A DNA stretch of 64,000 bases from NCBI RefSeq assembly GCF_011745365.1, contig NW_024468914.1, positions 1,882,001 through 1,946,000 of the forward strand. Reading direction: 5' to 3'. Source of the stretch: Cryphonectria parasitica EP155. Its lineage: Eukaryota; Ascomycota; Sordariomycetes; Diaporthales; Cryphonectriaceae. This document shows positions 37,407-48,425 of the stretch, in pieces. The notes beneath the pieces are model-generated. The model was given only the letters and a program-made list of their open reading frames with translations, did not search any database and was not told the origin of the DNA. The translations under genes were made by a program, and so were the position numbers. How positions within the stretch are numbered: the first letter of the stretch is position 1; each line of letters starts with the position of its first letter.

Positions 37407-40400
37407 ATACTGGTTTCCTTCCTTTTCTAATATTCGGCTACCTTTTCCTGAGCATTTTTAACGTTTTTCCGCGGTTCTCATGAATTTTCGCTTGCTGAGT
37501 AGCCTTTCCATTTGATAAGGTATTCTCTCGTACTGTTCATACCTCTATGCTTGAGGATCTTCTCTACCTTATACTCTGGTTCATTATTTTCCACTTCTGC
37601 TATATTATCTATTAGTATTTCCTATACTGCTAGTTCCAGTAGTGAGATGTGAAAAACCGAGTATATCTTCATTCTATAAGATAATGCTAACTCGTAGTTA
37701 ACTAGGGAAATCTGTTGCAAGATTTTGAATGGTTCTAACTTCTTATAATCGAGCTTATCGCTGGATCTAGTTGTTTTGATGTTTTTTCGAAGTAGATAAG
37801 CCTTATCTTCCTCCTATAGAATTAGTTCCTCAATTCTTTTGGAGTTTGCATATTGCATTATTTGTTCTTGAACAAATTGTAATTCTGATCAGAGTTCCTT
37901 CTGAACTTTCTTGATCTTCTTAACTCTTTTGTCTGCAGCTTCTGTATCTGCTCCTAGTAGCATTTCGTGGTAAGCTGTTGGATTATATCTGTAGAGTACG
38001 AAGAATGGTGATTTCTTCATCATGCTTATATCTGCGCTATTATAAGCGAACTGTGCAAGAAGCAATAGATCAATCCAGTTATTCTGTTCCTAGTTGATGT
38101 AGTATTGAAGATACTGTTCAATAATCTGATTCATTCTTTCTATCTGTTCATCTGTTTGCGGGTGGAATGCTGTAGATATTCTGTGGTGTGTTCCGAGCTG
38201 TTTCATGAGCGAAGTTCAAAACTTTGAGTTGAACTTTCTGTCTCTGTTGGAGATCACTTCTTCTGGCATGCTATAGTTAGCGATGATTGTTCTGAGGAAT
38301 GCATATATGAGTTCTTCTGCTGTACTGCTTTTCTTATAGAGGAGAAAATAAGCATACTTGCTCAGTCTGTAAACTACTACTAGAATGCTATCATATTGCA
38401 TCTTAGTTAAGAGTTCTCGTAAGAGAGGTAGCTTGGTAATGAAGTTTAGACTGATGGATTGCTAAATAGTTATAGGTATTGGTAAGGGGTGCAGTAGTCT
38501 GTAAGGCTTGTATCTTTCTGCTTTATTCTTCTTGCAGCTATTGTATTGTTGTAGGATGCTCTCAATTCTTTTCCTAAGATCTGATGGATTCTAGTATTTT
38601 TTGATGCGTTCGTAGATTGCTTTGACTCTCTGATGCTCGTATGCTGGTATACTGTGTATATTCTTAATGTAGTTATCTTGTTTATTCAGAGTTATTGATT
38701 TGGGATTCCTTTTCAAGGATTCGATTCTGAGAGTAGTATTCAGTTCTCTATATGCATTAACAAGATTTTCTGACTTGTTTTAAGCGAAGATGTTCTATAT
38801 ATCCGAGGAATCTGCATCTCGATAGTCTGATCTTCTACTAAGAGCATCTGCTTATTCGTTTTCCAAGCCTTTGCAGTATATAATCTTGAAATCGAACTGT
38901 AAGAGGAATTCTGCTTATCTGATTTGTTGCTTATTCAAAACCTTAATTATTATAAATGTAATCAGATTCTTATAATCTGAGTAAACTATGATTGGATATT
39001 ATATGCTAATAAGATAGTATTGCTACTCCTCAAAAGCTTTTACTATTGCTATAAGTTCCTAATTAGAAATCCCGTAGTTAATTTCCGAGCTATTCAACTT
39101 CTTTAAGAAGTTGCTTACAATTCTTAGATGCTCTTAATTATCTTGCTAACCAAGTTATTCTCTAAGTGCATATTCTGATGCATTGATTTCAACTTCAAAG
39201 GATTTGTAGGAGTCTGCTTCGTACAGAACTAGCTCTGAGGTAACATGCTTGATGATCTCATCAAAAGCTTCTTGTATCTTAGAGATTCATTCGAAAGATT
39301 ATTCCTTCTTGGTGAGATTTGTAAGAGGATGTGCAATTCAGCTATAGTTCTTAATGAACTGCTTATAGAAGTTGATGTATCTGAGGAAAAATCTAACATT
39401 TCTAACGTTCCTGAGAACTGGCTAATTTCTGATAGCTTTTATCTTATCTTTCTGTAGCTTAATGCATTCTAGCTTGATTGTAAATCCGAGGTAATCAACT
39501 TTTTGTATGTGAAAGTAACTCTTTGCGGATTCTACAAGAAGTTTTGCATCTTAAAGCGTCTACAACACTGTTTCTATATGTTCCTTGTATTCTTTCAATA
39601 TCCGAGAGTAAATAAGGATATTGTTGAGGTAGGCAATGATGAACTGATCCAGATGCTTGCATAGAATATAATTGATCATTTTCTGAAACAAAGCTGAAGT
39701 ATTCGTTAAATCAAAGAGTATAACCAAATATTCGTAGTATTCATAGCATGTTCTGAAAGCAGTTTTCCATTCTTCTCCTTCCTTTACTCTAATCAGATTA
39801 TAAGCTCCTTTCAGATTCAGAACTATAAACCACTGTACTTCTTGCAGTCTGTCTTGTAATTCCTTGATAAGTAGCAACGGATATCGGTTCTTGATTGTAA
39901 TATCATTAAATTGCTTGTAGTCAATGCATAGCCTAAGCTTGCTATTTTTCTTGAATACAAACAGAATAGGGTATCCTGCTGGTGATTGCAATGATTATAT
40001 GTATTCTTTCTTAAGGTTCTTATCGAGATACTCCCGAAGTGCTTCTAGCTGTGCTTTATCTAATCTATAGATAGGGAAGAATTTAAGCTGTTTTCCTTCT
40101 TGTAGCAGAATCTTGTAGTTATATAAGCTATATTCTAGCAATTCTGTATTCAATTCTTTCTGGAACAGTTTTTTGAACTTATGATATTCTCATAGTATGT
40201 TTGCAAGTATTAGTTCTGATTCTTATGCTGTTTCTGCTATCTGAAGGAATAGTAGGTACTGTTGAGCATGCTTCTTTTCGTTCATTGTTTTTGATAATGT
40301 TTTTGAGAGCCTTGAGCATTTGCTCCGAGCTGAACTGAGTGCTTGAGAGCCTGGTTTCGAGGTTTTTCCTGTGTAGGTCTACAATCCACATTCTGAAGCT

Positions 40401-41150
40401 TTTCCTTATTGCTTCAGAGCGAACCGACTTGCTGAGGATCTCGCTTCCGTTATTTTGCTAATCTGTTGGCGCTCTAGCACTGTTTGGGTTCGCTTATTAC
40501 TAGATCCTTCTCCTTGAACTGCTAGCCTTGCTGGTTTGAAAGTATGTAGGAAGTTGTATAAAGCTTCTTTTCCTGAGTATTCTTTAATCACTAGCTTCGA
40601 TTCTGCGCTGTTGATTGTAATTATCTCTCTGAGTACAGCTTGTTCTCATGAAAGCTAGCTAGTAGTTCAATCGATTCGAGAATTATGCTCCTTGAGCTAT
40701 GGAAGTCCCATAATCAGCTCATGTTATGCTGTATTCATAATATCAAAAGAAGCTCTGATTATGCATTCTTGGATCAAGATAAATAGATAATCAGTCTCCT
40801 TATTAATTACTCCTTGGTTGTATACAACAGATTGTTTTTTTATAGTGCTGAAGATATATGAGCGTTTCTTTCATCTTCATTATAGTTGTGCCTGATTAAC
40901 AATATATAGGAATATGAAGTTTCCCTGAGCGCTACTGTTCAATAATATGCTATATTTGTATTCTTGAATATATATATCGAACTTGATATAAGCATAATCT
41001 ATTCTAGAAGCTTTATATAGGAACTGTTCTAGTCTGATCATCTGCAGTCTCTTTACAAGCAATCCTGTTCTTTTGAATTCATTGAGAACTGCTTATTCTT
41101 CTAAGCCTGCTTCGCTGCTTCTTGAGCAAGCTTCTTAGCTTGCTTTTGCT
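37403..41150 (-). pseudogene. pol of A copy 2 (protease, RT, RNase H, integrase, chromodomain)
   Basis: Minus-strand frame different from gag, ending at TAA 37,405-37,403. Protease near 41,062-40,880 reads LLNSSAQGNF where LLDSGAQGNF is expected, so the catalytic Asp is Asn. RT 39,991-39,560 keeps PAGYPILFVFKKNSKLRLCI and the region before the active site, but YLDD is YLNN. RNase H reads VEINAS (Asp lost). Integrase 38,401-38,216 has ISNRDRKF (second catalytic Asp now Asn). The chromodomain around 37,640-37,430 ends close to the stop. All lost Asp residues fit G-to-A on the coding strand. Clearly a dead chromovirus polyprotein. Confidence 0.82.
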
Positions 41151-41403
41151 CATATTATTATTATTCCTAGTTTTTCTTTTATTAATGCTAGTTGCAAACC
41201 TTGTTATTGATATGAATTGTACAAAGCATCGTTTTGCACTGCCACCATTTTATTTCCTTATTTACGCATTGCATAGAGCAGTTATCTGGTAGTCCAATAT
41301 ATGCATTATAGTGCTGCCTGTTGAAAACTTCTCTAAAGCGAAGTTTCTTTTCTTCAACAGCTTGAAGGATTTGTTCTGGTTCTCTAATGGAAAACTATTC
41401 GTA

Positions 41404-43194
41404 TTATATCTTATTCGAGAAATGCATTCTGCAGCTATAATAGATACAGAAGATCCAAGCTAGTTTATAATGTAGATTGTGAAGTGGGCTGATTCGAGGA
41501 TTCTTATCTTCTTGTATCTCAATATTCTGCAAGGGGATGCAGGTGAAGAGCTCTTCCAGCTTTATTCCGTAGATGAGATATTTGATCCATATTATTTCTC
41601 TGTTCCACTCAATGCTGAAAAGAAATCTTTCTGTAAGCTTCTTGAGTTCATTGTTGTTTGCAGAGAGCTTTTGCAAGCTGCTAGATTGCTTGCTCTAGCT
41701 TGATTCTTCTATTGCTTAAGAAGCATTCTCTATATTGCTTAGATATTCATACTAATAGCTAAGGAAATATCATCCCTTATTCATATTCCTGATTATAGTA
41801 CTTAGCATAAGCAATAAAGAATATTGAAGAGTATTATTGCTAAGTTCTTCTTCCAACGCTTGAATGCTCTATTCTACAATATCAGAGCAATCCGAATTGC
41901 TATTCATAGGGATGCTGAGCGTGCACTCTCGTTCTGCTATTGCTATTTGTCTGCAGCGCTGAGGCTTCTGGGAGAACCATTCTGAACTTTTCTTACTCAA
42001 GAGATGTATTAAGCAGTTATTATTGTAGCAGAATGTTCAGCTGAGACTTCCGTAATCGATAGAGTTCAACACTTGCTCTAAGAGAGTGTTTTTGCTCAGT
42101 TGATTGAGTTTCTGTTGTTAAGCAACATTTACCTAGCATTCTTTCTGAACTGGTTGCTATTTGTTCCTCCGGGATTGATAGCAGTTGCATGCAATATATT
42201 CTTGTTTGTTGCAGTTGTAGCAAGTGATACTATTCCTCTTGCTATACTGCCTGTTAGCTGCATTGAGTTCTATGAGACTGATGTACATAATGCTGCTCTG
42301 AGCTGTACTGCTATATCGACTGCTATTCTTGTTTTGGAGTTTCTTGCCTGTATTAGCTGGAAATCTCCAAGTCTAGCTTTCTTCCTTCTTGAACTTCTCT
42401 ATCCATCATTCATACAGATAGTTGTTGATGCGGATAGCTTGATTAGAGAATATTGCAAAGTTCTCCAGCTAATCCTGCTTGAAGATCTCATTCTTAACAT
42501 TATCCTTGAGTTCCTTATAGTAGTGTTCTATGAGATTCTTGTCTTCCTATGGAAATTGCACTGAGAGTTGCTTGAATCTAACTGTATAAGCAGAAGCTGA
42601 CTTGGTCTGCTTGAGGTTCATGAGCTGCTGAGCTGTAGTGCATTCTTCGTTAGGATTATCAAAGGTTTCTTTGAAAGCCTTCTTGAAGCTTTCAAAGGAA
42701 TCGAATATATTCTTAGTATTCTGGGTATGCATGCTGAGATTGTTCTGATGCTCCAAGTGGTTATATAGAGAAGGTTTGTACCAAATAAAAGCATCCTTTT
42801 CAAAGCGAGTTCCTGCAAGGATGATCTTCTCAGATTCTATGATGAACTGAGTTGCGTAATGCAAGAAATACACTCTGCAGTAGATGAGAAATCTGTATAG
42901 CATCTTCTGGTTGCTGTTGTACATGGCGAGCTTATTCATCTTGTATGCCTTCCCAGCACCATTAGTAACTACAGAGATGAACTGCGCCTGCTGAGCTTGT
43001 TGGGCTAGCTGGGCCTGCTGGGCCTGCTGGGCTAGCTGGGCCTGCTGGTTGGCAATGGTAGCGCTTTGGGCCTGCTGTTGTTCGCACAGGTTCTGGATAC
43101 GCTGGGTAAGCTGGTATACCTGGTTGATCAGTTTCTCCTGAGTAGGGGTGCGCGAGAACGAAGGGATTCCTGAAGGAGCTATCGTGTTCCGTAT
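41404..43194 (-). pseudogene. gag of A copy 2
   Basis: Starts at an ATA (43,194-43,192) in place of ATG, then PSFSRTPTQEKLINQVYQL and a Gln/Ala-rich repeat (QAQLAQQAQQAQLAQQAQ) that may form a coiled coil. The gag domain at 42,939-42,547 is intact for 130 codons and includes ESFKKAFKETF and EECTTAQQLMNLKQTKSAS. A zinc knuckle near 42,215 reads C-Y-N-C-N-K-Q-E-Y-I-A-C, where Gly and His of a CCHC box have become Glu and Tyr. 41,676-41,404 is open in the same frame. Pol follows in another frame, consistent with a gag/pol frameshift or a later indel. Confidence 0.78.
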
Positions 43195-43242
43195 TGCTCA
43201 AGGAGATAACACTGAACCGTTCTTGAACAAGAGTTATCAAAA

Positions 43243-43683
43243 TGTAATGAGCACTGCAGCAATCCGAAGATTTCTAAGTATACGAGAGGTTTATGCTAAC
43301 AAGAGCAGTATTAAAATGTCAAGTCCTTGAATACGGAACCGTACAAGTCCTAATAAGCGATGCAAGTATTCACTGCCTTTGGGGCTATCAGAGTAGAGAG
43401 TGATCTGATACTTAGATTGACGACTGAAGAGCTATGTACTGAATCCATCTAATGGTAATGAACGTGTCCTTATATATCCAGCTCTTCATCGTAGCTCACC
43501 TGGCTTACCGTGATCCGTGATCTGTATCGTGATGATCCAGTGAGCGGCTCACCTATGTTATCGTGATCCAACCCTAACCCTTGCTTATGTAATCCCTGGT
43601 GGTTGTCCGATGTTGGGTCGTGACACCTGGTCCCTTGTCGGCAGGGCCTGTTTCGTGACCTGCATGTTGAATGGGTTATAACA
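43243..43683 (-). repeat. Right (5') LTR of A copy 2
   Basis: 441 bp, TGTAATGAGCACTGCAGC to GGGTTATAACA, followed by AAATA. Less RIP-mutated than the left LTR: it still contains ACCCTAACCCTTGC and several CG dinucleotides where the left LTR has T. Confidence 0.87.
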
Positions 43684-43688
43684 AAATA

Positions 43689-44513
43689 TAAGAGATTTTG
43701 AAAGATATATAATATACAAAATCCTCTTTTTATTAGTAGCAGAATAATTAAGCAAAATAGAATGATTTTGAACTTCGAATGCTAATATTGTTTGTAAATC
43801 ATTTGAGCTGATAGCAATGCTGAAATGCTTTATCTCCTTCTGTATATATAGTTAGCATATGCTCAGCATATATTAAGCAGCATTTAATAAGATGCTAATC
43901 TTGCTCATGCTAAAATTCTGCAATATATCAAAAGGAATATCTCGAATATCATAAATCTCATTATTTTTCATAAGATATTTTTCTCTCTAAGCTTTAGTTA
44001 GTATATGATTTATTAGTTTCTTTATTAATAATTTATCTAGCTAAGCTATTAAGAGACTTTTTCAGCACAATCTGCTCCAAGCATCTGATTAATATATGCT
44101 AAGCATAAGCTAACTACATCTCTCATATTAGAATCTGAAACAGAATTATTCGATTGTAATAACTGCGATAATTGAGATAAGATTTCAATAGAAAAACTCT
44201 TAGTAGTATAAGAAGATATTATATAAAAGAATAGGAATATATAATAAGCTGAAATTGAGCTGAAGTATTGTATAAGCAGAGTATATATTTAGTATATAAT
44301 AATAAGTAGAAAATACTAAGTTAACTGAGATAATAGCTTTTATAGTTTGAGCATATGCTGAAACTATGCTGAGTTTTAATATAGAAACACTCTGAAATTA
44401 GCAATCTCTAATGCAATTTTGAATATGTGGAATACAATATCCACTGATGCTCAGCATATATTAAGCATAAATGCTGCACTCAGAGATCTCTTTCGCATTC
44501 CGATAATTCCGCT
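43689..44513. other. AT-rich host DNA, right flank
   Basis: No ORF of note. Contains the same AGCATATGCT palindrome family as the left end (near 43,855, 44,095, 44,345 and 44,455). Base composition changes abruptly to near-balanced at about 44,513, the right boundary of the AT block. Confidence 0.6.
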
Positions 44514-44576
44514 CTAATCTCCGATATTACCAAGTAAATAAACAATGCAGATCTTTTCTATATTAGATGCTGTATC

Positions 44577-44740
44577 CCCCATGAACTTTTTGTACCCCCC
44601 CCGAGTTTCTGTACCCCCCCCGAGCTTTTTGTACCCCCCCCGAACTTTTTTGTACCCCCCATGAGCTATAAGCCCGTCTCTCTTTGTCCGACTTTCGATA
44701 TTGAAATGCTGGGTAAGTAGCGACAAGGGGGGGGGGGGGG
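44577..44740. repeat. C-tract tandem repeat and 14-bp poly-G run
   Basis: About four units of 19-21 bp, each TTTTTGTACCCCCC followed by CCGAG, at 44,580-44,662, then a run of 14 G at 44,727-44,740. Both could form G-rich secondary structure on one strand. No gene function seen; an apparent minus-strand Gly/Val/Gln-rich reading frame through it is a by-product of the repeat. Confidence 0.7.
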
Positions 44741-44881
44741 TCGAATGGATAACTAAGAGAACGATCGCCATCAGGCTTGACAATGACCTCGAGAAGCTTT
44801 TCGCCGGAATGCCAGATATCAGACACATTACGATTTCTTTCAGCTGATGGTATTGGCACCTACTGAGCCCGGAACGAAGCG

Positions 44882-45615
44882 ATGGGGTCGTCCAGGAAGC
44901 TTGCTACGTGGGAGGTTTTTGAGACTACCGAGAGAGAACTGTGCTGTGGCATCGTAGGCTTCGATCTGCTTCTGAATAGAGTTGTATCTCGAAAAGGAGT
45001 TGAGCTGCCGGAACGCATTGCCATCAGCCATAGTATGGAACGAAAAGCAACAGAGGAATGCAAGAGTAATGAGGATGCCAGACGCGAGGAAGCCGCACGC
45101 GAACACGAGAATGCTAGGGCTTTAACAGAAAGGCCTGCGTGCCGCCGGGGGAATAGCCAAATACAGAAATACAGGGCCGAAGTTCAGGCCGAAAAGGCCG
45201 AGGCTTAGGCTAAACCACCAGAAATATTGGTGAGGTTACATACAAAGTGGGTCACGATGGCTTCAAACAGACCCTATGAGGACCCACAGCAGGAGGACGA
45301 CAACTTACTTGTTCACTTGCAAGTCGCTTGCTCAAAAACGTCGCTTATTTAGTTTGAACGGTACCTCGAAACCGTCAACTTCGCTTGCTAAGCCACTTGA
45401 ATCCCCTTGACTTACGCGGAACGCTGAGTCATCGGGATCGGCGACGTGGATTTCGCCGGCGTCCGCAACAACCTCGTCTCCTTGCCTGCGTACACCGTCC
45501 TACAGAAGCTTTGCAGAAGGTTGTAGATTTGCGTGCCGATCGACGCAGAGGCCGCTCGTCGGGCGGATCGGCCGCCTTGCGGTCGCAGCTCGCTGCCAAT
45601 GTGGCGGCGGGCGGG
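44882..45615 (+). pseudogene. Degraded ORF, unclassified
   Basis: A single plus-strand frame reads protein-like from ATG 44,882 through at least 45,610, with stops at about 45,206, 45,350, 45,392, 45,401, 45,425 and 45,524 that fit Gln/Trp/Arg codons lost by C-to-T changes. First part: a Glu/Ala/Arg-rich coiled coil (SNEDARREEAAREHENARAL). Second part: a more globular segment including GIGDVDFAGVRNNLVSLPAY. No family recognised. Minus-strand frames overlap 44,563-45,106, one starting with a hydrophobic segment, but they lack a consistent continuation. Listed as a probable relic only. Confidence 0.3.
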
Positions 45616-45771
45616 GCCATCCTGAGAATTTCCCCCGGGCGCCGGAAGGGCTATGCTGGCCGCCACAACCGAGTTCCCGAATTGTCGAAACTCTACCACT
45701 CCTCCTCGACTGATGAATAAATGAATAATACAACCAATTATTTTCAGAAAACCCCTCTAAATATGCAAGAT

Positions 45772-45850
45772 TGTGTGAAGGAGGCCAATGAGTCACTGGC
45801 CCTGGTCCGTGCAGGCCTCTGTTGCCAGCCAGCACCCTAGACAGCCTCAG
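45772..45850 (+). repeat. Copia LTR-like fragment
   Basis: AATGAGTCACTGGCCCTGG and the following CCGTGCAGGCCTCTGTTGCC resemble the reverse complement of the LTR at 52,041-52,282 (AGTGAGTCACTGGCCCAGG, CCGTGCACGGCCTCTCCAGC). Similarity fades after about 80 bp. Confidence 0.4.
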
Positions 45851-46079
45851 CCTTTCTGGCTGTTCGTTCACTCTGTTCTCTTTCTTCCTTCAGTAGCGCA
45901 CACCACAATACAGTTCCTTTTCCATATTGTCACCGTCAACAGGGGAGCTTTCCTCCTTTCCTTCCTTTCTTCCTTCTGTAGCGTCACTCAACTCAGTCTT
46001 TCCTTTTCTAGAAATAAGATAGTTGTTGGCCTGGGGGTAGGGCTGGGAAACTCGTGCCCTTTTCGTTAGAAGCAAAGAA

Positions 46080-46703
46080 AGGCGTATCCTAGCATTAGAT
46101 CATGCATGCACGGAGAGAGATTGAGGTCAATTCACGCCTTGGTGGCCTCCTCAGACTACACAGCAGGCAACACAGAATGTTAGACACAAGTGCGTCCCGG
46201 TCATAGTGTGCAGATAGCCCCTCCTCCCCTCGTACCCTCGCCCATGCGGACTAATGATATGCGCCGTCTCTATACGAGGATCAACCCTCCGATCATTTCA
46301 TGCCGGTAGGGGGATTGGGGGGGGGGGGGGTTGGGTTGAGCAAGAATAAGACAAGGAGTCACCATCAGCTGCACCCAATCCTGTCAGGATAACTAGCACG
46401 TGCTCGCCCTCGTAGACAACTTTTGCCCCGGAGACAAAGATTGTCGCTGGCTGCACCCGATCCTGTTAAGATGACCAGTATACAATCTTGTTACAGGATT
46501 TCTTGCCTTCTTCCCCCCCCCCTCCCCCCCAGCGTGACGATCTTGCGCAGAGGGCCGTCGCCGGCTGCATCCGACCCTGTCAGGATAACCGGTATACGAG
46601 CCTTGCATACAGAGAATTCTGTTCGCAGTCTTCCCCAATCACTATCCGCAACGAGCTAAGCCGGGAAAAGAAAAAGAAAAAGAAAAGGAGGGGGTATCCG
46701 CAA
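46080..46703. repeat. Non-coding tract with three imperfect repeats and a poly-G run
   Basis: No supported gene. A 14-G run at 46,317-46,330. Three diverged copies, near 46,370, 46,450 and 46,560, of a unit containing GGCTGCACCCGATCCTGTCA followed by GGATAACCGGTATAC, each with the small palindrome ATCCTGTCAGGAT or its variant. A (GAAAAA)n tract near 46,668-46,690. Confidence 0.5.
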
Positions 46704-48248
46704 CTACATGCCAGGATGGCCAGCATTACAACTCATCCGCTGCCTCTTGTGCTCTTGTCTCCTCGGCCGAGAAGAGATATGTGTTCCTGGCTGCACCTCG
46801 GCCTTGCCGCCCTCTCCAAGACGAACAAGCTGTGCATCTCCACCCTGTGATAAACGCTGGCGCTGTGCGCGGGTGATCCGAGACAAGGTCGGCCCAGGAG
46901 GCGGCGGCGGCGGCAGCGGCGGGTGGGACCACTTCTCCCTGCCAGGTCTCGCATGGTCATGCGCACGCGCTGTCTTCTGTCCTGAATGGCTCACCCTCCT
47001 CGTGCGGGGTGCTCGGCTGTTGCGAACTGCTGTGGCCGGGAGGACCTGAGGGCTGCAGCCTAAGGAAGACGTCTTGCCAGAGCTAGCGCGTGCTCTTCTT
47101 GCCCCCGCGGCGGCTGGCTTCCTTGTCCTCTCGCCTGCCCGTCTCTCGCCCGCCTGAAGCGTATATGCCTGGTCTGCATCGTCCCTGCCGCTGCCGCTGT
47201 TGCTGCTGCCGCCCTCCGCTGGCGGACCCACCGATGTGGCACCTGCCGAGTAGGGAGGGCTTGTATTTGCCGCCGCCTGTGTCTTTCTCCTCTTGTTCTC
47301 TGGATAGAACCTCCGGCTCTCGGCCTCCTGCGGCTGTGCAGGGCCACAGTCTGCCTCATCTCTTTGCTAGTCCCGCTTTCTCTTCTTACCATGTGTGCTC
47401 GTAGCTGCGGAGGCGGGGGGTGGAGCTGCTGTTGGTATTGGTGGTGGTGGTGATGATGACGACGTCTGTATCTTGTTGTCTCCTGTCTGTAGGGCTGGAG
47501 ACTGTTGAGGCCGGCAGCGGATGCGCCTCGAGCTCTTCGGAGCCCGGGTTCGCTTCTGGACCCTGCTGCCCGAAGTTCTCGACAGGCTTCCAGCCTGGTT
47601 GGGCTGCGCATGCGCCGCTGCGCGCCTGGGCAGCTTGATTGCTGTTCGCATCGGTCGTGCGAGCGCCTGAGGCTCAGCGGACGAGGCGCGCGAGGGCGCT
47701 GTGACAAAGGATGGCGTTTCCGACTCGGCTCGTATAGCGAGGAGCGCGGGAGGGAGGGGAGGGTCGGGTTGGGCCTGCAGCGGTGATTGCAGCTTCGCCT
47801 GCTGGTTTTTGGGCAGGAAATTGGCAAAGAAGCTAGTTATGCTATCAAAAGAACCATAATGAACAATCTTCCATAAGTTAGCATATTGTTGCATATTCAG
47901 CAGCTCAATAAGAGCTTCTTGAAACAAATATTGCACTGATACTAAGAATAATCTCTTAATCTTCTCATGCTTTATATCCCGCTGCTTAGAGAGCAGCCTG
48001 AAGAGCTCATTACAGTCTCGCGCGATGGTACTGAGATAGGCTACGTTTCGGCAGAAGGCGCTTGTATCAAGCAGCGCTATCGTAATCGTATTGAACCGCA
48101 GTGCGAGGACGGTAAAGACATCTTGCTTGTCTATCCCAAACTTCTCGGCTGGCTAATTGTAGGAGGGGTTGTCCGAGAAATAGCCTTTGTAATACTGCTG
48201 AAACTGTTCGGGCCAGTCCGCAGTTCATGGGTGGGGATTTGGAGGCAT
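46704..48248 (-). pseudogene. Long ORF with globular N-terminus and basic Pro/Ser-rich tail, three stops
   Basis: One minus-strand frame from ATG 48,248 to a stop at 46,704, 515 codons, interrupted only by TGA (codon 8), TAG (codon 32) and TAG at 47,367-47,369, all consistent with Trp or Gln codons lost by RIP. Residues about 30-165 look globular and helical (VSVQYLFQEALIELLNMQQY; SITSFFANFLPKN). The remainder is low-complexity Pro/Ser/Arg/Ala with basic clusters such as GKKRKRD and NKRRKT (nuclear-localisation-like) and a Pro8 run. The N-terminal coding part is AT-rich and the tail GC-rich, an unusual contrast inside one ORF. Family not recognised. A plus-strand ORF at 47,967-48,329 overlaps and is judged a shadow. 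Confidence 0.5.
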
Positions 48249-48382
48249 TATGAGAGGCGGCAGGACGGACTTGAGGTTGAGAAGAAGACGGACAAGAAAA
48301 AGCAACGTCTGTTGTCATATTGTTTATAGAATGGAAAGCATGCTGGAATGGTTGTGCTTTTCAAAGCATAATAGCTGAATAG

Positions 48383-48383
48383 G

Positions 48384-48425
<42 letters not shown>
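48383..48425. repeat. (GCAA)n microsatellite
   Basis: About ten perfect tandem copies of the tetranucleotide AAGC/GCAA. Confidence 0.95.

Larger units (their letters stand above)
36183..43683 (-). mobile_element. Family A chromovirus, copy 2 (complete, 7.5 kb)
   Basis: LTRs 36,183-36,623 and 43,243-43,683 (441 bp each), flanked by AAATA at 36,178-36,182 and 43,684-43,688. The left LTR starts TATAATGAGC instead of TGTAATGAGC, a G-to-A change. Minus-strand gag and pol in separate frames, and a plus-strand antisense gene next to the left LTR. Same architecture as copy 1 but a different LTR subtype and a slightly longer Gln/Ala repeat in Gag. It sits directly in the AT-rich host DNA, not in another element. 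Confidence 0.9.

Noticed and set aside
45385..45720. Arg/Gly-rich ORFs on both strands.
   Set aside because: They arise from a GC-rich patch; the frame continuous with 44,882 is the only one with upstream coding character.
46708..47786. Many overlapping GC-rich ORFs on both strands.
   Set aside because: Shadows of the single long minus frame 48,248-46,704; high GC removes stops from all frames.
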